This document shows positions 7,985 through 17,631 of a stretch of DNA of 64,000 nucleotides, one piece after another. The stretch is taken from positions 4,247,501-4,311,500 of the forward strand of contig NZ_CP049744.1 of the NCBI RefSeq assembly GCF_000760935.2, written 5' to 3'. Position 1 is the stretch's first letter. Every line of letters starts with the position of its first letter. A program made the translations under genes and the position numbers. The DNA is from Rhodococcoides fascians A25f (GTDB lineage: Bacteria > Actinomycetota > Actinomycetes > Mycobacteriales > Mycobacteriaceae). The notes beneath the pieces were generated by a model that was given only the letters and a program-made list of their open reading frames with translations, did not search any database and had not been told where the DNA came from.

Positions 7985-9655
7985 TCAGGGCTTGTCGGTT
8001 CGGAGCAGAATTGCTCCTGAGGGAACTCCGCCGCCTGCGGTCACCACGGCGACTTTCGGTTCGTGTACCTGGCGGCCGGGGGCCTGGCCTCTGAGCTGTA
8101 GCACGGCCTCGCGAAAGAATCCGTATCCGTGAGTTCGTCCCGCGGAGAGCTGACCGCCGTGAGGATTGAGCGGTAGCCGACCGTCGATGGCGATCCCTCG
8201 GCCGGCGTCGATGAAGTCTGCCGCTCCCCCCAGCTCGCAGAACCCAAGGCCTTCGAGCCACGACAACGCATTGAACGTGAAGCCGTCGTACAGCAGTGCC
8301 ACGTCCACGTCCGATGGTCGCAGATCCGTTCGGCTCCACAGATGCGCCGCAGGCCCGAGTGACTGCGGGGTATGGGTGAGAGTGCCTTGGTCCCAGGACA
8401 GGCTTTCCATGATCTGAGTACCGACCGCCTCGACGAACACCGGCGGGTGAGGTCCGTCCGACGCCGCGTCCACGGCAGAGACGATCACCGCAACGGCACC
8501 GTCGATCGGAACGTCGCAGTCGTACAGACCGAAGGGCGTGGACACCATTCGGGCCGAGAGGTAGTCGTCCATCGTGATCGGATCGCGATATACCGCTTCA
8601 GGATTTGCCGAGGCGTTCGAGCGCGCGTTGACTGCGATGGCACCCAGGGCCTCGCGGTCGCCGCCGTAACGGTGGAAGTAGTTCGACGCCTGACACGCGA
8701 TCCAATTGGCGGCGGACATGGCACCGAACGGCGCACGGTGCTCGAACATTCCGGTGGGGCGGGCAGGGGGCACCTGGATCCGCCCCGAGCGCACGAGCTC
8801 CGAGTGCGTCGATTCCCAAACGGTTCGGAAACACAGGACGTGCCGACACAGCCCCGAGGCCACGGCCAGCATCGCGGCAATGATGGAGCCGTTCTGGCCC
8901 GGCAACTCGTTTCCGCCGTTGACCCAGGTCGGATGGACGGCCAGAGCCTGCTCCACAGCCATGATTCCGCCCTCGGACATGCCGCCTCCCCCACCGCTGC
9001 CCGGGTAGGTGGACAAGCCGTCGATGTCGGCCAAGGTCAGACCGGCGTTCTCGACCGCAGCGAGGCAGGCGTCGATGGTCAGTGCGAGTGGCTCGATCAT
9101 CAGGCGACGACCGATCTTCGATTGTCCGACCCCTGTGATCGCGACTTTGCTCTCGAATCTTTCCGTTGTCGGCGGCGGGCGAAGATTCGATCGGTAGTCC
9201 TGCAGCTCGGGAATCGGACCCGACTCTGCCGACGAGTCCGGGTCGGGCTCGAACAGCGGGAGCCAGACCTCCTCGGACACGTGCTCGAACAGAACCCGAA
9301 CTGCACTGCCCACCGCGACATCATCGACATCGCAATGAACGATGTTCGTGGTCAGCCTGATTCGAGAATCCTCCTCGAGGGCCACGATCGCGACGACGTA
9401 CGGAGGCGGAAAGTGCGGTAGCCACTGCTGGTGATTGACCGTGAACCCGACCACCGTTCCGCGACCCGAGACGGGTTCGTAACCGATATCGCGGCCCCGG
9501 CACTGCGGGCACAACACGTTTTGCGTGTGCATCCACCGAGAACAACTGTGACAGCGAGCAATTCGGAGTACACCATCTACCCCGGAGGCCCAGTACTGTG
9601 CCCGTCCAAGCGACATCTGCGGTACCGGCCTGCCGGTATCGAGCAGCTCGGTCAC
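7985..9655 (-). CDS. DUF35 OB-fold/zinc-ribbon fused to thiolase-like (SCP-x/Ltp) domain
   Basis: The 556-residue protein starts at GTG 9655 after GGAGG. Residues about 20-165 form a DUF35 unit: a zinc ribbon with CHSC and CPQC, then an OB fold. Residues about 170-556 form a thiolase-like domain of the lipid-transfer type, with YDGFTF and NPHGGQLSAGRTHGYG near the end. In steroid side-chain breakdown, separate Ltp2 and ChsH2-DUF35 proteins form a retro-aldolase. Here the two modules are one polypeptide. Thiolysis cannot be excluded without an alignment of the active site. Confidence 0.88.
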   Translation of the reverse strand: MTELLDTGRPVPQMSLGRAQYWASGVDGVLRIARCHSCSRWMHTQNVLCPQCRGRDIGYEPVSGRGTVVGFTVNHQQWLPHFPPPYVVAIVALEEDSRIRLTTNIVHCDVDDVAVGSAVRVLFEHVSEEVWLPLFEPDPDSSAESGPIPELQDYRSNLRPPPTTERFESKVAITGVGQSKIGRRLMIEPLALTIDACLAAVENAGLTLADIDGLSTYPGSGGGGGMSEGGIMAVEQALAVHPTWVNGGNELPGQNGSIIAAMLAVASGLCRHVLCFRTVWESTHSELVRSGRIQVPPARPTGMFEHRAPFGAMSAANWIACQASNYFHRYGGDREALGAIAVNARSNASANPEAVYRDPITMDDYLSARMVSTPFGLYDCDVPIDGAVAVIVSAVDAASDGPHPPVFVEAVGTQIMESLSWDQGTLTHTPQSLGPAAHLWSRTDLRPSDVDVALLYDGFTFNALSWLEGLGFCELGGAADFIDAGRGIAIDGRLPLNPHGGQLSAGRTHGYGFFREAVLQLRGQAPGRQVHEPKVAVVTAGGGVPSGAILLRTDKP

Positions 9656-9699
9656 GCGTCCTCCATTCGGTTCGATCGGATTCGTAGAAAACTTATGTG

Positions 9700-9948
9700 C
9701 TAGTAAGCGATTCGGCCCGAGGTGTTTTTTCCGACGCTGTCGCGCACCGCGATCATCGCGGCCAGCCGACGTTCCGCGTCCGCTTTGCTCATCACGATGT
9801 CGTCCCCACCCTCGCCTCGACTCAACCTGTCGAGGCGACCGCGTTCGGCGGCTATCTCTTCCTCGAGCAGCGACCCGGCCAGGTCGCGAGTGAGTAGGTC
9901 CTGATCGACCCAGTCGGCTTCGGGAAACTGTTCGACTTGCTCATCCAT
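9700..9948 (-). CDS. Small acidic helical protein of unknown function
   Basis: This is an 82-residue protein from ATG 9948, with a purine-rich GAGAGAGAT site upstream. It looks largely helical and charged, with the segments LLEEEIAAERGRLDRL and ADAERRLAAMIAVRD. There is no signal peptide or membrane helix. It is translated in line with its neighbours, 46 bases after the amidohydrolase gene and 44 before the DUF35-thiolase gene. I do not recognise the family. An accessory or subunit-like role for one of the adjacent enzymes is possible. Confidence 0.7.
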   Translation of the reverse strand: MDEQVEQFPEADWVDQDLLTRDLAGSLLEEEIAAERGRLDRLSRGEGGDDIVMSKADAERRLAAMIAVRDSVGKNTSGRIAY

Positions 9949-9994
9949 CGATTCGATCTCTCTCGTGTACGCAAGGGCGGGGGTGATGGGTCAC

Positions 9995-11179
9995 TCAGCT
10001 GCGCGGAAAGTTCAAGAGCTTGCGCGCATTGAGCTCGACGATCTTGTGTACATCTTCATCGGGCACATCGAGCATCGAATCGTGCACGAGCTTGCGACTA
10101 TTGGGCCAGTTCGAGTCCGAGTGCGGGTAGTCGCCTTCCCACGTGATGTTGTCGATTCCCACGAGGTGCCGATTCGCTAGACCGAACTCGTCTTCGATGA
10201 AGCAGCCGTATATGTGCTTGGCGAACAGCTCGGACGGCCGGGCCGACTGATTGATGTTCTGGTAGTAGCGATGCTTCGTCCACACCGCATCCATGCGCTC
10301 GAGCATGTAAGGAACCCAACCGATTCCACCCTCGGAGAGCATGAACTTCAGACCGGGGTGGTTGTGGAATACCGGCGAGAACAGAAGATCTGCAGTGGCG
10401 TACATCGAGTTACAGCCGAACAGCGACGTCATGACCGCCATCGGAGCCTCGGGGGCCGTGATCGGAGCCTTTCCGGAGGTACCGAAGTGGACACACAGCG
10501 GCAATCCTGCCTCTACCGCCGCAGCGAACACAGGATCCCAGTGATTTGTATGGAACGAGGGTAGGCCGAGCGGTGAGGGGTTCTCGGGGAACGAGATCGC
10601 GCGGGCACCCTTGGCAGCCGTGCGATGGATCTCGCGTACCGCGTCCTGCACCGACCACAGAGGGAGAATCACCAACGGGATCAACCGATCCGGAGCGGTA
10701 GGGCACCACTCGTCGAGAACGTAGTCGTTCCAAGCCTGAACCGAGAGCAATGCAAGCTCCATGTTCTGGCTCTCGAGAAACACAGTCCCCGCGAAGCGAG
10801 GGAACGACGGGAATGACAGAGTCGCCTGTACGCCGTCGATGTCCATGTCCGCGATACGTGCCTTCGGCTCGTAGCAACCCGGGATCATGTCCTCGTATCG
10901 GGTCGGCTCGGCTCCGTACTCTTCCGGCTTCTTGCCCGCAACGGCGTTGAGTCCGATGTATGGATATATGCGTCCCTCGTACTCCCACACCTCGGCGAGC
11001 TTGGTGCCACCGTCCTTGCGGCCGCCGTCTCCGGCGTGAATGGACCTCGGCATCTCCTTCTCGATGATGCGAGGACCGGCCTGTACGAATTTCTTCGGCA
11101 GCCGATCCGACCAGAGCTTGGGGTGCTCGATCAAATGATCGTCGGTCGAGATGAGTTGCATGTGGCTCTGCAGTGGCAT
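9995..11179 (-). CDS. Amidohydrolase family 2 (ACMSD-like TIM barrel)
   Basis: This 394-residue protein starts at ATG 11179 behind a strong AGGAGG. The N-terminal STDDHLIEHP replaces the usual HxH metal motif, as in the PF04909 branch. Further metal or active-site segments are CVHFGTSG and the late GDYPHSDSNWP. The family includes decarboxylases and C-C or C-O hydrolases acting on small acids. It is the first gene of the leftward operon, so it could act early, for example in ring hydrolysis or decarboxylation. The exact reaction cannot be read from sequence. Confidence 0.88.
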   Translation of the reverse strand: MPLQSHMQLISTDDHLIEHPKLWSDRLPKKFVQAGPRIIEKEMPRSIHAGDGGRKDGGTKLAEVWEYEGRIYPYIGLNAVAGKKPEEYGAEPTRYEDMIPGCYEPKARIADMDIDGVQATLSFPSFPRFAGTVFLESQNMELALLSVQAWNDYVLDEWCPTAPDRLIPLVILPLWSVQDAVREIHRTAAKGARAISFPENPSPLGLPSFHTNHWDPVFAAAVEAGLPLCVHFGTSGKAPITAPEAPMAVMTSLFGCNSMYATADLLFSPVFHNHPGLKFMLSEGGIGWVPYMLERMDAVWTKHRYYQNINQSARPSELFAKHIYGCFIEDEFGLANRHLVGIDNITWEGDYPHSDSNWPNSRKLVHDSMLDVPDEDVHKIVELNARKLLNFPRS

Positions 11180-11292
11180 GAATCCTCCTGGATGACACCC
11201 CAGACACGCTGAATTGGGGTTACTTGTTTAGCTTTCTGAAGGCTAGCAGAATATGTAATCCACGTCACCGAAGTCGGTTGGAAACACGAAGA

Positions 11293-11318
11293 ACCCCGCC
11301 GACGAATGCCGGCGGGGT
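11293..11318 (-). terminator. Rho-independent terminator of the GntR gene
   Basis: An 8-bp GC stem (11294-11301 paired with 11310-11317, plus one A-T pair) with an 8-base loop lies 33 bases beyond the GntR stop codon. In the leftward direction it is followed by a T-rich stretch. It separates the regulator transcript from the amidohydrolase operon. Confidence 0.75.
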
Positions 11319-11350
11319 GATGGGGTCGTCCGCGTGTCGAAGGGCCAGGA

Positions 11351-12172
11351 TCAGTCGAAGAGGCTGATGGTCGCTGTTCGATCTCGGCTTCGATAGATGA
11401 TCTCGCTGGCGCGTTTCAGATGTGTTCGCCAATGCCGTTCGGCCCGAACCGCATCGCGCGCAGCGACGAGGTCGACCAGCTTCTGGTAATCCTCGACGAC
11501 CGACGGAGCATAAGCCGTCCGTTCTGGGGCATCCGCGTCGTCGACTCGTTGCCGGATGCCCATGGTCCGATGCGCATCGAGCACGTCTCGCAGCGCGCTG
11601 ACCTGCGCATTGAGCGTCTTATTTCCGCAGTTCAACGAGATCAACTCGTGAAACTCGGCAGTGAGTGCCACCCACCGCACGAAGCCGTCCTCACTGTCGA
11701 GGCCGGCCGCCACCCGCTGCCGGTGAGCATCGACGCAGCGGCGGAGGGATTCGAGCCCCTCCGGCGGGCATCTGCGAGCCAACAGACGAACGCACGCCGA
11801 CTCGAACTCCGCGCGAGCCTCCAACACGTCCTCGAGCGTTGTTCCTTGAATCTGCAAGTAGAGCCCGATATGCCGAGAGGCCACGTCGAGATCGGGCAAG
11901 CGCGCCCGTGGCCCGCCACGGGAGCCGGTCACCACCGTGATCAGGCCTTCACTCTCGAGTATCCGGAAGGCCTCTCGCAGCGTCGGTCGCGAGACGCCGA
12001 GCTGAACCATCAGCGTCTTCTCCGGGGGGAGCATCTGACCGGGCTCTATCTCGCCACGCACGATCTGCCCGCGCAAGCGGTGAGCGATCCGCTCGGAGGC
12101 CTTCGGTACCCGAACCTCGGCCGCGGCGGCAGGCCCCTCGGATCGCCACATCTCGCGCTGCTCGGTCTCCAT
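11351..12172 (-). CDS. GntR/FadR-family (FCD) transcriptional regulator
   Basis: This is a 273-residue regulator. The N-terminal winged helix (about residues 25-95) contains LGVSRPTLREAFRILESEGL, and a C-terminal FCD ligand domain (about 110-250) normally binds an acid or CoA ester with a metal. ATG 12172 is the most plausible start, though its ribosome site is weak; the earlier open frame is not protein-like. The gene is divergent from the P450 operon and upstream of the leftward ligase/amidohydrolase operon. It probably governs both, and it may also act on the 34-bp elements at 12330 and 21411. Confidence 0.9.
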   Translation of the reverse strand: METEQREMWRSEGPAAAAEVRVPKASERIAHRLRGQIVRGEIEPGQMLPPEKTLMVQLGVSRPTLREAFRILESEGLITVVTGSRGGPRARLPDLDVASRHIGLYLQIQGTTLEDVLEARAEFESACVRLLARRCPPEGLESLRRCVDAHRQRVAAGLDSEDGFVRWVALTAEFHELISLNCGNKTLNAQVSALRDVLDAHRTMGIRQRVDDADAPERTAYAPSVVEDYQKLVDLVAARDAVRAERHWRTHLKRASEIIYRSRDRTATISLFD

Positions 12173-12329
12173 CGATTCGACTCTAGCGCCACTTCGCCGA
12201 GTATTCGTAAGTCGCGCCGAACCACGCCACCTACATGCGAAGCTGGGGGCAGCATAATTCGACCATTCGTTACACAATTGCTCGACGGGCAGCGGTCCAA
12301 CGGTTCGCTTCCCCGAATCGCACTGTTGC

Positions 12330-12363
12330 TTTACAGTGATCAAGGCCACAAGGTATTACTAGT
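12330..12363 (+). promoter_or_regulatory. 34-bp conserved promoter/operator element, copy 1
   Basis: The element begins TTTACAGTGA, then has seven variable bases, then CACAAGGTA, one variable base and TACTAGT. The same arrangement recurs at 21411-21444 in front of the peptide-type binding protein, in the same orientation and at a similar distance (about 70 versus 82 bases) from the start codon. TTTACA could serve as a -35 box. The ACTAGT dyad could be part of the operator for the divergent GntR regulator. Confidence 0.6.
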
Positions 12364-12432
12364 TAGATAGTTAAGGTGGACGCACCGCTGACACACCAGG
12401 CAGGCCGGCCACCAATCGAGAAGGAGAACGAC

Positions 12433-13293
12433 ATGGGAAAGCTCGACGGCAAGATCGCACTGATCACTGGCGCTGCCCGCGGCCAAGGCCGCAGCCACGC
12501 GATAGCGCTGGCAGCACAGGGTGCCGATGTCCTTGCGCTCGACATCTGTCGAGATATCGACACCAACAGCTACGCCCTTGCCGACGAGGACGACCTGGCC
12601 GAAACACAACGGTTGGTGGAGAAAGAAAACCGTCGCTGCATCACCGCTGTCGCCGATGTCCGTGAGCCGGCCCAAATTCGCGACGCCATCGCCCTGGGCA
12701 TCTCCGAGCTCGGCGGTCTTCACATCGTGGTCGCCAACGCTGGCATCTGCCCCCTGGGCGACGTCCCACGCAAAGCATTCCTCGACGCAGTCGATGTGGA
12801 CCTGGTCGGCGTCATCAACACCATCAGCGCCGCGTACCCGCACCTGACTGCCGGTGCGTCGATCATCGCCACCGGATCCGTCGCCGCGTTGATGAAAGGC
12901 GGCACGGACAACCCCGCACTCGGAGCTGGCGGTGCCGGCTACAGCCACGCCAAGAAGGGTGTCGCGGAATATGTGCACTCCCTCGCGCTCGCGCTGGCTC
13001 CGGAATCGATCCGCGTCAATGCGGTTCACCCCACCAATTGCAACACGGACATGCTGCACAGCGAAGGGATGTACAGGGTCTTTCGGCCGGATCTCGAGCA
13101 TCCGACCCGCGAGGAGACTGTCGGCGCGTTCCACCACAACCAGCCGATGCCCGTCCCGTGGGTCGAGCCCGAGGACATCAGTAACGCTGTCGTATTCCTC
13201 GCCTCGGACGAGGCGAAGTTCGTCACCGGACTGCAGATGAAGGTCGATGCCGGGACCGCGATCGCTCACACGAAGGCATTCGCAATTTCCTGA
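12433..13293 (+). CDS. Mycofactocin-type SDR (carveol-dehydrogenase-like)
   Basis: This is a 286-residue short-chain dehydrogenase starting at ATG 12433 after AAGGAG. The N-terminus, GKIALITGAARGQGRSHA, and the extended segment after beta-2 (ALDICRDID...) match the subfamily that keeps NAD bound and uses mycofactocin (NDMA in vitro) as electron acceptor. The catalytic residues are Ser149, Tyr170 and Lys174. As first gene of the P450 operon it should oxidise the alcohol formed by the P450 to an aldehyde or ketone. No mycofactocin biosynthesis genes are in the window. Confidence 0.9.
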   Translation: MGKLDGKIALITGAARGQGRSHAIALAAQGADVLALDICRDIDTNSYALADEDDLAETQRLVEKENRRCITAVADVREPAQIRDAIALGISELGGLHIVVANAGICPLGDVPRKAFLDAVDVDLVGVINTISAAYPHLTAGASIIATGSVAALMKGGTDNPALGAGGAGYSHAKKGVAEYVHSLALALAPESIRVNAVHPTNCNTDMLHSEGMYRVFRPDLEHPTREETVGAFHHNQPMPVPWVEPEDISNAVVFLASDEAKFVTGLQMKVDAGTAIAHTKAFAIS

Positions 13294-13346
13294 TCAGAGG
13301 TTCGGAGCTTCACCCACCGACCGGCACCGCGGACCGAGGACCAGAA

Positions 13347-14816
13347 ATGTACAAGGAATATCCCCACCTCTTCATCGACGGAGCCTGGGTGCCAGGCGAA
13401 TTCGGCACTACCGCACCGGTGATCAACCCAGCGACCGAAGAGACCATCGGCCTCGCACCGGTTGCCTCCCGCGCCGACGTCGCGAAGGCGATCGCTGCGG
13501 CCCGCACCGCGTTCGACGATGGCCCGTGGCCTCGGATGTCGCCACGAGAGCGCTCGGTTGTGCTGTGCCGTATGGCCGACGTCATGGACAAGCGTGTCGA
13601 CGAGTTGGTGCGGATGAACATCGCGGAATCCGGCGGAACCAGAATCGGTGCCGAGACCTTTCAGATCGGTTTTCCGATTGCTCACTTCCGAGACTTGGCG
13701 GAACGGGTGATGATTCAGTTCCCGATGGAGCGACCGATGCCTCCCCACGTAGGGGGCACGCTCGGCCAGGGTGTCATTCGACGAGAGCCGTGGGGAGTCG
13801 CGTCGTTGATATCGGCCTACAACTTTCCATTCTTTCTCAACTTGATGAAGCTCGGACCGGCCTTGGCAGCCGGCTGCACGACGATTCTCAAACCTGCGCC
13901 GACAACGCCGTTCGAGGCATTCATCCTCGGCGAGATCGCGGAGGAGGCGGGACTACCGAACGGCGTGCTCAATATCGTCGCCGGTGATGTCGACGCCGGA
14001 CTCGAGCTCAGCACCAACCCGATGGTGGACATCGTGAGTTTCACCGGATCGGATGCGGTCGGCCGCAAAGTGTTCGAGCAAGCAGCCTCGACCGTAAAGA
14101 AGGTCGTGCTCGAACTCGGTGGAAAGTCGGCCAACATCGTCTGCGATGACGCAGACCTGACCAAGGTGGTCGGCTCCGTGGTTCGAGACATCGTGCTGCA
14201 TGCCGGCCAGGGATGCGCCTTCCTCACCAGAACGTTGGTGCATCGATCGCGCCGGGACGAGTTGATCGAACTCGTCACCGATGCACTGAAGAAGATCAAG
14301 GTCGGCGACCCTGCGTCACCGGACACGGTGATGGGGCCGGTGGGCAGTTCTGCTCAGCGAGCCAAGGTGGAACAACTCATTGCGGCCGGAATCGCCGAGG
14401 GGGCAACCCTCGCAGTCGGTGGCGGTCGCCCCGAAGGACTCGAAAAGGGCTTCTTCGTCGAGCCCACGCTTTTCGTCGACGTCGAGAACTCGATGACCAT
14501 CGCGCAGCGGGAATTCTTCGGACCGGTGGGTGTGGTGATCACATTCGGCGACGATGACGAGGCGATCCGCATCGCCAACGACAGCGATTACGGATTGGCC
14601 GGCGGAGTGTGGTCGAAGGACCCAGTGCGCGCGTACGAGCTCGCCAAGCGAATTCGTACCGGAACGGTCACGGTCAACGGTGGCGGAGGTGGTATGAGCC
14701 CGCACGGAGCCTTCGGTGGTTACAAGCAGAGCGGACTCGGTCGCGAGCGTGGCGATGCGGGGCTCGACGAATTTTTGCAAACCAAAACCATCACCTGGCC
14801 CGTGGGGACCGGCTGA
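13347..14816 (+). CDS. NAD(P)-dependent aldehyde dehydrogenase
   Basis: This is a 489-residue enzyme of the classical aldehyde dehydrogenase superfamily. It has the cofactor motif [16 protein letters not shown], the general-base segment [11 protein letters not shown], and the catalytic cysteine in the HAGQGCAF context. The start ATG 13347 has GAGGAC upstream. In the operon it follows the alcohol-oxidising SDR and should turn the aldehyde into the carboxylic acid that the ligases or the CoA transferase of the opposite operon can activate. Confidence 0.93.
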   Translation: MYKEYPHLFIDGAWVPGEFGTTAPVINPATEETIGLAPVASRADVAKAIAAARTAFDDGPWPRMSPRERSVVLCRMADVMDKRVDELVRMNIAESGGTRIGAETFQIGFPIAHFRDLAERVMIQFPMERPMPPHVGGTLGQGVIRREPWGVASLISAYNFPFFLNLMKLGPALAAGCTTILKPAPTTPFEAFILGEIAEEAGLPNGVLNIVAGDVDAGLELSTNPMVDIVSFTGSDAVGRKVFEQAASTVKKVVLELGGKSANIVCDDADLTKVVGSVVRDIVLHAGQGCAFLTRTLVHRSRRDELIELVTDALKKIKVGDPASPDTVMGPVGSSAQRAKVEQLIAAGIAEGATLAVGGGRPEGLEKGFFVEPTLFVDVENSMTIAQREFFGPVGVVITFGDDDEAIRIANDSDYGLAGGVWSKDPVRAYELAKRIRTGTVTVNGGGGGMSPHGAFGGYKQSGLGRERGDAGLDEFLQTKTITWPVGTG

Positions 14817-14865
14817 CACTCGGTTCCGCACTGTTACACCAAGCAGCGAAAATGAGGGCACTGCA

Positions 14866-15156
14866 ATGACTTACGTGATCACCGAATCCTGTATTGACCT
14901 GATGGATCGCGCCTGCGTGAAGGAGTGTCCGGTCGATTGCATCTATGAGGGCGAACACCAGCTGTTCATCAACCCGAACGAGTGCATCGACTGTGGCGCT
15001 TGCGAACCGGCGTGCCCACACGAGGCTGTGTACCACGAGGCAGATCTCCCCGATGACCAGGCGCACACTACCGATCGCCAGAACACCGTTTTTCTCACGC
15101 TGGGCAAGCTCGGTGGTGCCCGGAAGTACGGCAAATTGCCAGTAGCGCTGACATGA
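14866..15156 (+). CDS. fdxA: 7Fe (3Fe-4S/4Fe-4S) ferredoxin, FdxA type
   Basis: This is a 96-residue bacterial seven-iron ferredoxin. Cysteines 9, 17, 21, 25, 40, 43, 46 and 50 follow the FdxA pattern (CVKECPVDC, then [12 protein letters not shown]). ATG 14866 follows GAGGG. It probably carries electrons from the FprA-like reductase two genes downstream to the P450. Its stop codon overlaps the next start by four bases (ATGA). Earlier in-frame starts lie inside the aldehyde dehydrogenase gene and are rejected. Confidence 0.93.
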   Translation: MTYVITESCIDLMDRACVKECPVDCIYEGEHQLFINPNECIDCGACEPACPHEAVYHEADLPDDQAHTTDRQNTVFLTLGKLGGARKYGKLPVALT

Positions 15157-15980
15157 CCTCCCTCCGAGTAGGTTTCATCGGCACCGGCAATATCGGCGAG
15201 CCGATGGTCGAGCGTCTGTTGCACGCGGGCCTGCCCACTGCGGTGTACGCCCGCAGACCCGAGGTCATCGACCGCCTCCGCGCTGCTGGTGCCGCCACCG
15301 TGGAGGACCCGGAATCGCTCGGCACACGGGACGTGGTCGTCTCGTGCCTGTTCACGGACGCGCAGGTGATGGAGGTCTGCCCGCAGATCATCGCGCGAAT
15401 GGGCCCGGGCTCGGTCTTCGTCTCTCACACCACGGGAAGCCCGACCTCCCTTCGAGCACTCGCCTCGCAGGCCGAAGACCTCGGTGTCGCAATCGTCGAG
15501 GCGCCCTTCAGTGGAACACCCGACGCTGTTCGGGAAGGTCGACTGACTGTGCTGCTCGCCGGCGAGGACAGAGCTGTCGCGAACGCCTCCGATGTGGTGA
15601 GCGCGTACGCGGCCAACGTCATTCGAACCGGTAAGTTGGGAACGGCGTTACCCGCGAAGCTGCTGAACAACGCGCTGTTCGCCGTCTGCACTCAACTCAC
15701 TCTGACGGCGATAGAGGCAGCGAGGTCGCTCGGTATCTCGGAGGAAACCCTGCTGAACGTGTTGGCCGTCAGCAGTGGCGGAAGCAGTGCCGCACGCTAC
15801 ATCGCGGCCTCCGGTATCGGAGCAGACAAGTACCGCGCAAGCCTGCCCCGATATTTGATCAAAGACCTGCGCTCGGTCGAGGACGTCGCGTCCGAACTGG
15901 GTGCCGATATCGGTCCGCTACTGGCCGCCGCTCGACTGGGGCCGATGGACCTCTTCGAACGCGACCACATCGACGCCTGA
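15153..15980 (+). CDS. 3-hydroxyisobutyrate-dehydrogenase-like NAD(P) oxidoreductase
   Basis: This is a 275-residue beta-hydroxyacid dehydrogenase-family protein. The Rossmann motif [12 protein letters not shown] is at the N-terminus. The substrate loop [10 protein letters not shown] spans about residues 120-129. The catalytic KxxN element is K169LLN, and an all-helical C-terminal domain follows. Its presence between two ferredoxin genes in a P450 operon is unusual. It might oxidise a branched hydroxyacid intermediate or act as a reductase on an imine or aldehyde, since this superfamily also contains imine reductases. Confidence 0.85.
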   Translation: MTSLRVGFIGTGNIGEPMVERLLHAGLPTAVYARRPEVIDRLRAAGAATVEDPESLGTRDVVVSCLFTDAQVMEVCPQIIARMGPGSVFVSHTTGSPTSLRALASQAEDLGVAIVEAPFSGTPDAVREGRLTVLLAGEDRAVANASDVVSAYAANVIRTGKLGTALPAKLLNNALFAVCTQLTLTAIEAARSLGISEETLLNVLAVSSGGSSAARYIAASGIGADKYRASLPRYLIKDLRSVEDVASELGADIGPLLAAARLGPMDLFERDHIDA

Positions 15981-16028
15981 GCAACTCTCCTTGTCCGCCA
16001 CTCGCTTCTCCCCTGAAAGTAGGCCCGA

Positions 16029-16217
16029 ATGAAAGCCAGAATCGATCTCACTCTGTGTTCCGGTCACGCTCGTTGCTACCAGATCGATCCGGAGCTCTTC
16101 GATATCGACGACAGTGGCTATGCGCTCAACGCCGAGGTCGACATCGACCCGGCCGACGAGCACAAGGCAATCGACGCCGTCGCATCGTGCCCCGAACGCG
16201 CCATCAGCCTTCACTGA
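16029..16217 (+). CDS. P450-associated single-cluster ferredoxin
   Basis: This is a 62-residue ferredoxin with the pattern CSGHARC followed by SCP. Three cysteines plus a histidine in the place of the usual fourth cysteine are typical of the small 3Fe-4S ferredoxins encoded beside actinobacterial P450s. It sits eight bases before the reductase gene. Having both this and the 7Fe ferredoxin in one operon gives the P450 two possible electron donors. Confidence 0.92.
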   Translation: MKARIDLTLCSGHARCYQIDPELFDIDDSGYALNAEVDIDPADEHKAIDAVASCPERAISLH

Positions 16218-16224
16218 ATCCCAC

Positions 16225-17565
16225 ATGAGCGATACCGCAACGCCGTCGAACGAGCGCCCGCTACGTGTAGCCGTGGTAGGCGGCGGACCTGCAGGCCTCT
16301 ACACCGCCGACGCACTCACCTTCGCTTCCGATCTGCTGGTGCACGTCGACGTGCTCGAGCGGCTTCCTGCCCCGTTCGGGTTGCTTCGCTACGGCGTCGC
16401 GCCCGACCACCTGAACATCAAACTGGCCGCCGACACCCTTCAAGAAGTACTGGACAGGCCGAACGTACGACTCTTCTGCAATGTCGAGATCGGACGCGAT
16501 GTCGATGTCGATGCACTGCGGGCACACTACGATTCGATCGTTTACGCCACCGGAGCCGATGCCGATAACAGTCTGTCGATTCCCGGGGAAGAACTACGGG
16601 GAAGTTCCTCGGCCACGGCATTTGTCAAGTGGTACAACGGCCATCCCGAGGCACAGCTCTTCGATCTGTCGTCGACCGGTGCCGTCGCGGTGGTCGGAGC
16701 CGGAAACGTCGCACTCGACGTCACTCGTCTCCTCGTCAAGGACGTGGCGGAATTGCGCCACACCGACATCGACTCCGAGACGCTCGATGCTTTGGCAGCC
16801 AGCGGCGTGACCGATGTGCACGTCCTCGTCAGGCGGGGAGCCGAATTCGTGAAGTTCACTACCAAAGAGCTGCGGGAGATCGGTGAGCTCACCGGAGTGG
16901 ACGTGATGGTCGATCCGGCACAGCTGCCTGCGCAAGAGATCGACGGTGGCCTCCCCACGGCAGCCAAACGTACTCTTGCCGTACTGAGAAAGTGGGCTGT
17001 CCGGCAACCGACCGGTGCACCGAAGCGAGTCCATTTCCACTTTTCGACGCAGCCGACCCAAGTCCTCGGGGTCGACGAGGTCCGTGCGGTACGCATCGAG
17101 CGTGACGGTGAAACCCACGAGCTTCCAGTGCAACTGGTTCTGCGTGCCGTCGGCTACCGTTCGCGTCCCATTGCCGGCGTCCCTTTTCGAGAGAGCACCG
17201 CCACCATCCCGCACCGTGACCATCGCGTCGTCCGCGACGAGAACGCACAACCTGGGGAGTACACGGTGGGGTGGGCCAAGCGCGGCCCGAGCGGAATCCT
17301 GGGAACGAACAGATCCGATGCCGAGGCCACAGCAGCAGCCGTCTTCGAAGATCGCGAAACCCTGTTGGCACGTCGAACCGAAACCGTCGGATCTCCGCTG
17401 GACCTGCTGACCGAGCGATGCACAGGTCTTCTCGACAAGGTCGCATGGAATTCCATTGCCGCGAAGGAGAGAGAACTCGGTCTCGCGGACGGACGCGACC
17501 GAGTGAAGATACGGAAGTGGCAGGACCTCGTCGCAGCCGGACTGTCGACGGTCAACGCAAGCTGA
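16225..17565 (+). CDS. fprA: Ferredoxin-NADP(+) reductase, FprA/adrenodoxin-reductase type
   Basis: The protein has 446 residues from ATG 16225. The N-terminal FAD motif is VVGGGPAGLYTAD (residues 19-24 form GGGPAG). The NADP motif is VVGAGNVALDVTRLL, and the late GWAKRGPSGILGTNRSDA segment is characteristic of adrenodoxin-reductase-like enzymes. In mycobacteria FprA reduces FdxA, and both partners are present here. The ribosome site is weak, and translation may depend on coupling with the ferredoxin gene immediately upstream. Confidence 0.92.
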   Translation: MSDTATPSNERPLRVAVVGGGPAGLYTADALTFASDLLVHVDVLERLPAPFGLLRYGVAPDHLNIKLAADTLQEVLDRPNVRLFCNVEIGRDVDVDALRAHYDSIVYATGADADNSLSIPGEELRGSSSATAFVKWYNGHPEAQLFDLSSTGAVAVVGAGNVALDVTRLLVKDVAELRHTDIDSETLDALAASGVTDVHVLVRRGAEFVKFTTKELREIGELTGVDVMVDPAQLPAQEIDGGLPTAAKRTLAVLRKWAVRQPTGAPKRVHFHFSTQPTQVLGVDEVRAVRIERDGETHELPVQLVLRAVGYRSRPIAGVPFRESTATIPHRDHRVVRDENAQPGEYTVGWAKRGPSGILGTNRSDAEATAAAVFEDRETLLARRTETVGSPLDLLTERCTGLLDKVAWNSIAAKERELGLADGRDRVKIRKWQDLVAAGLSTVNAS

Positions 17566-17631
17566 ACCCGCCCCCTGACGAACAAGACATCGCTGTAGAA
17601 GTACGACGCCCTATAAAGATTCGAGGAGAAC

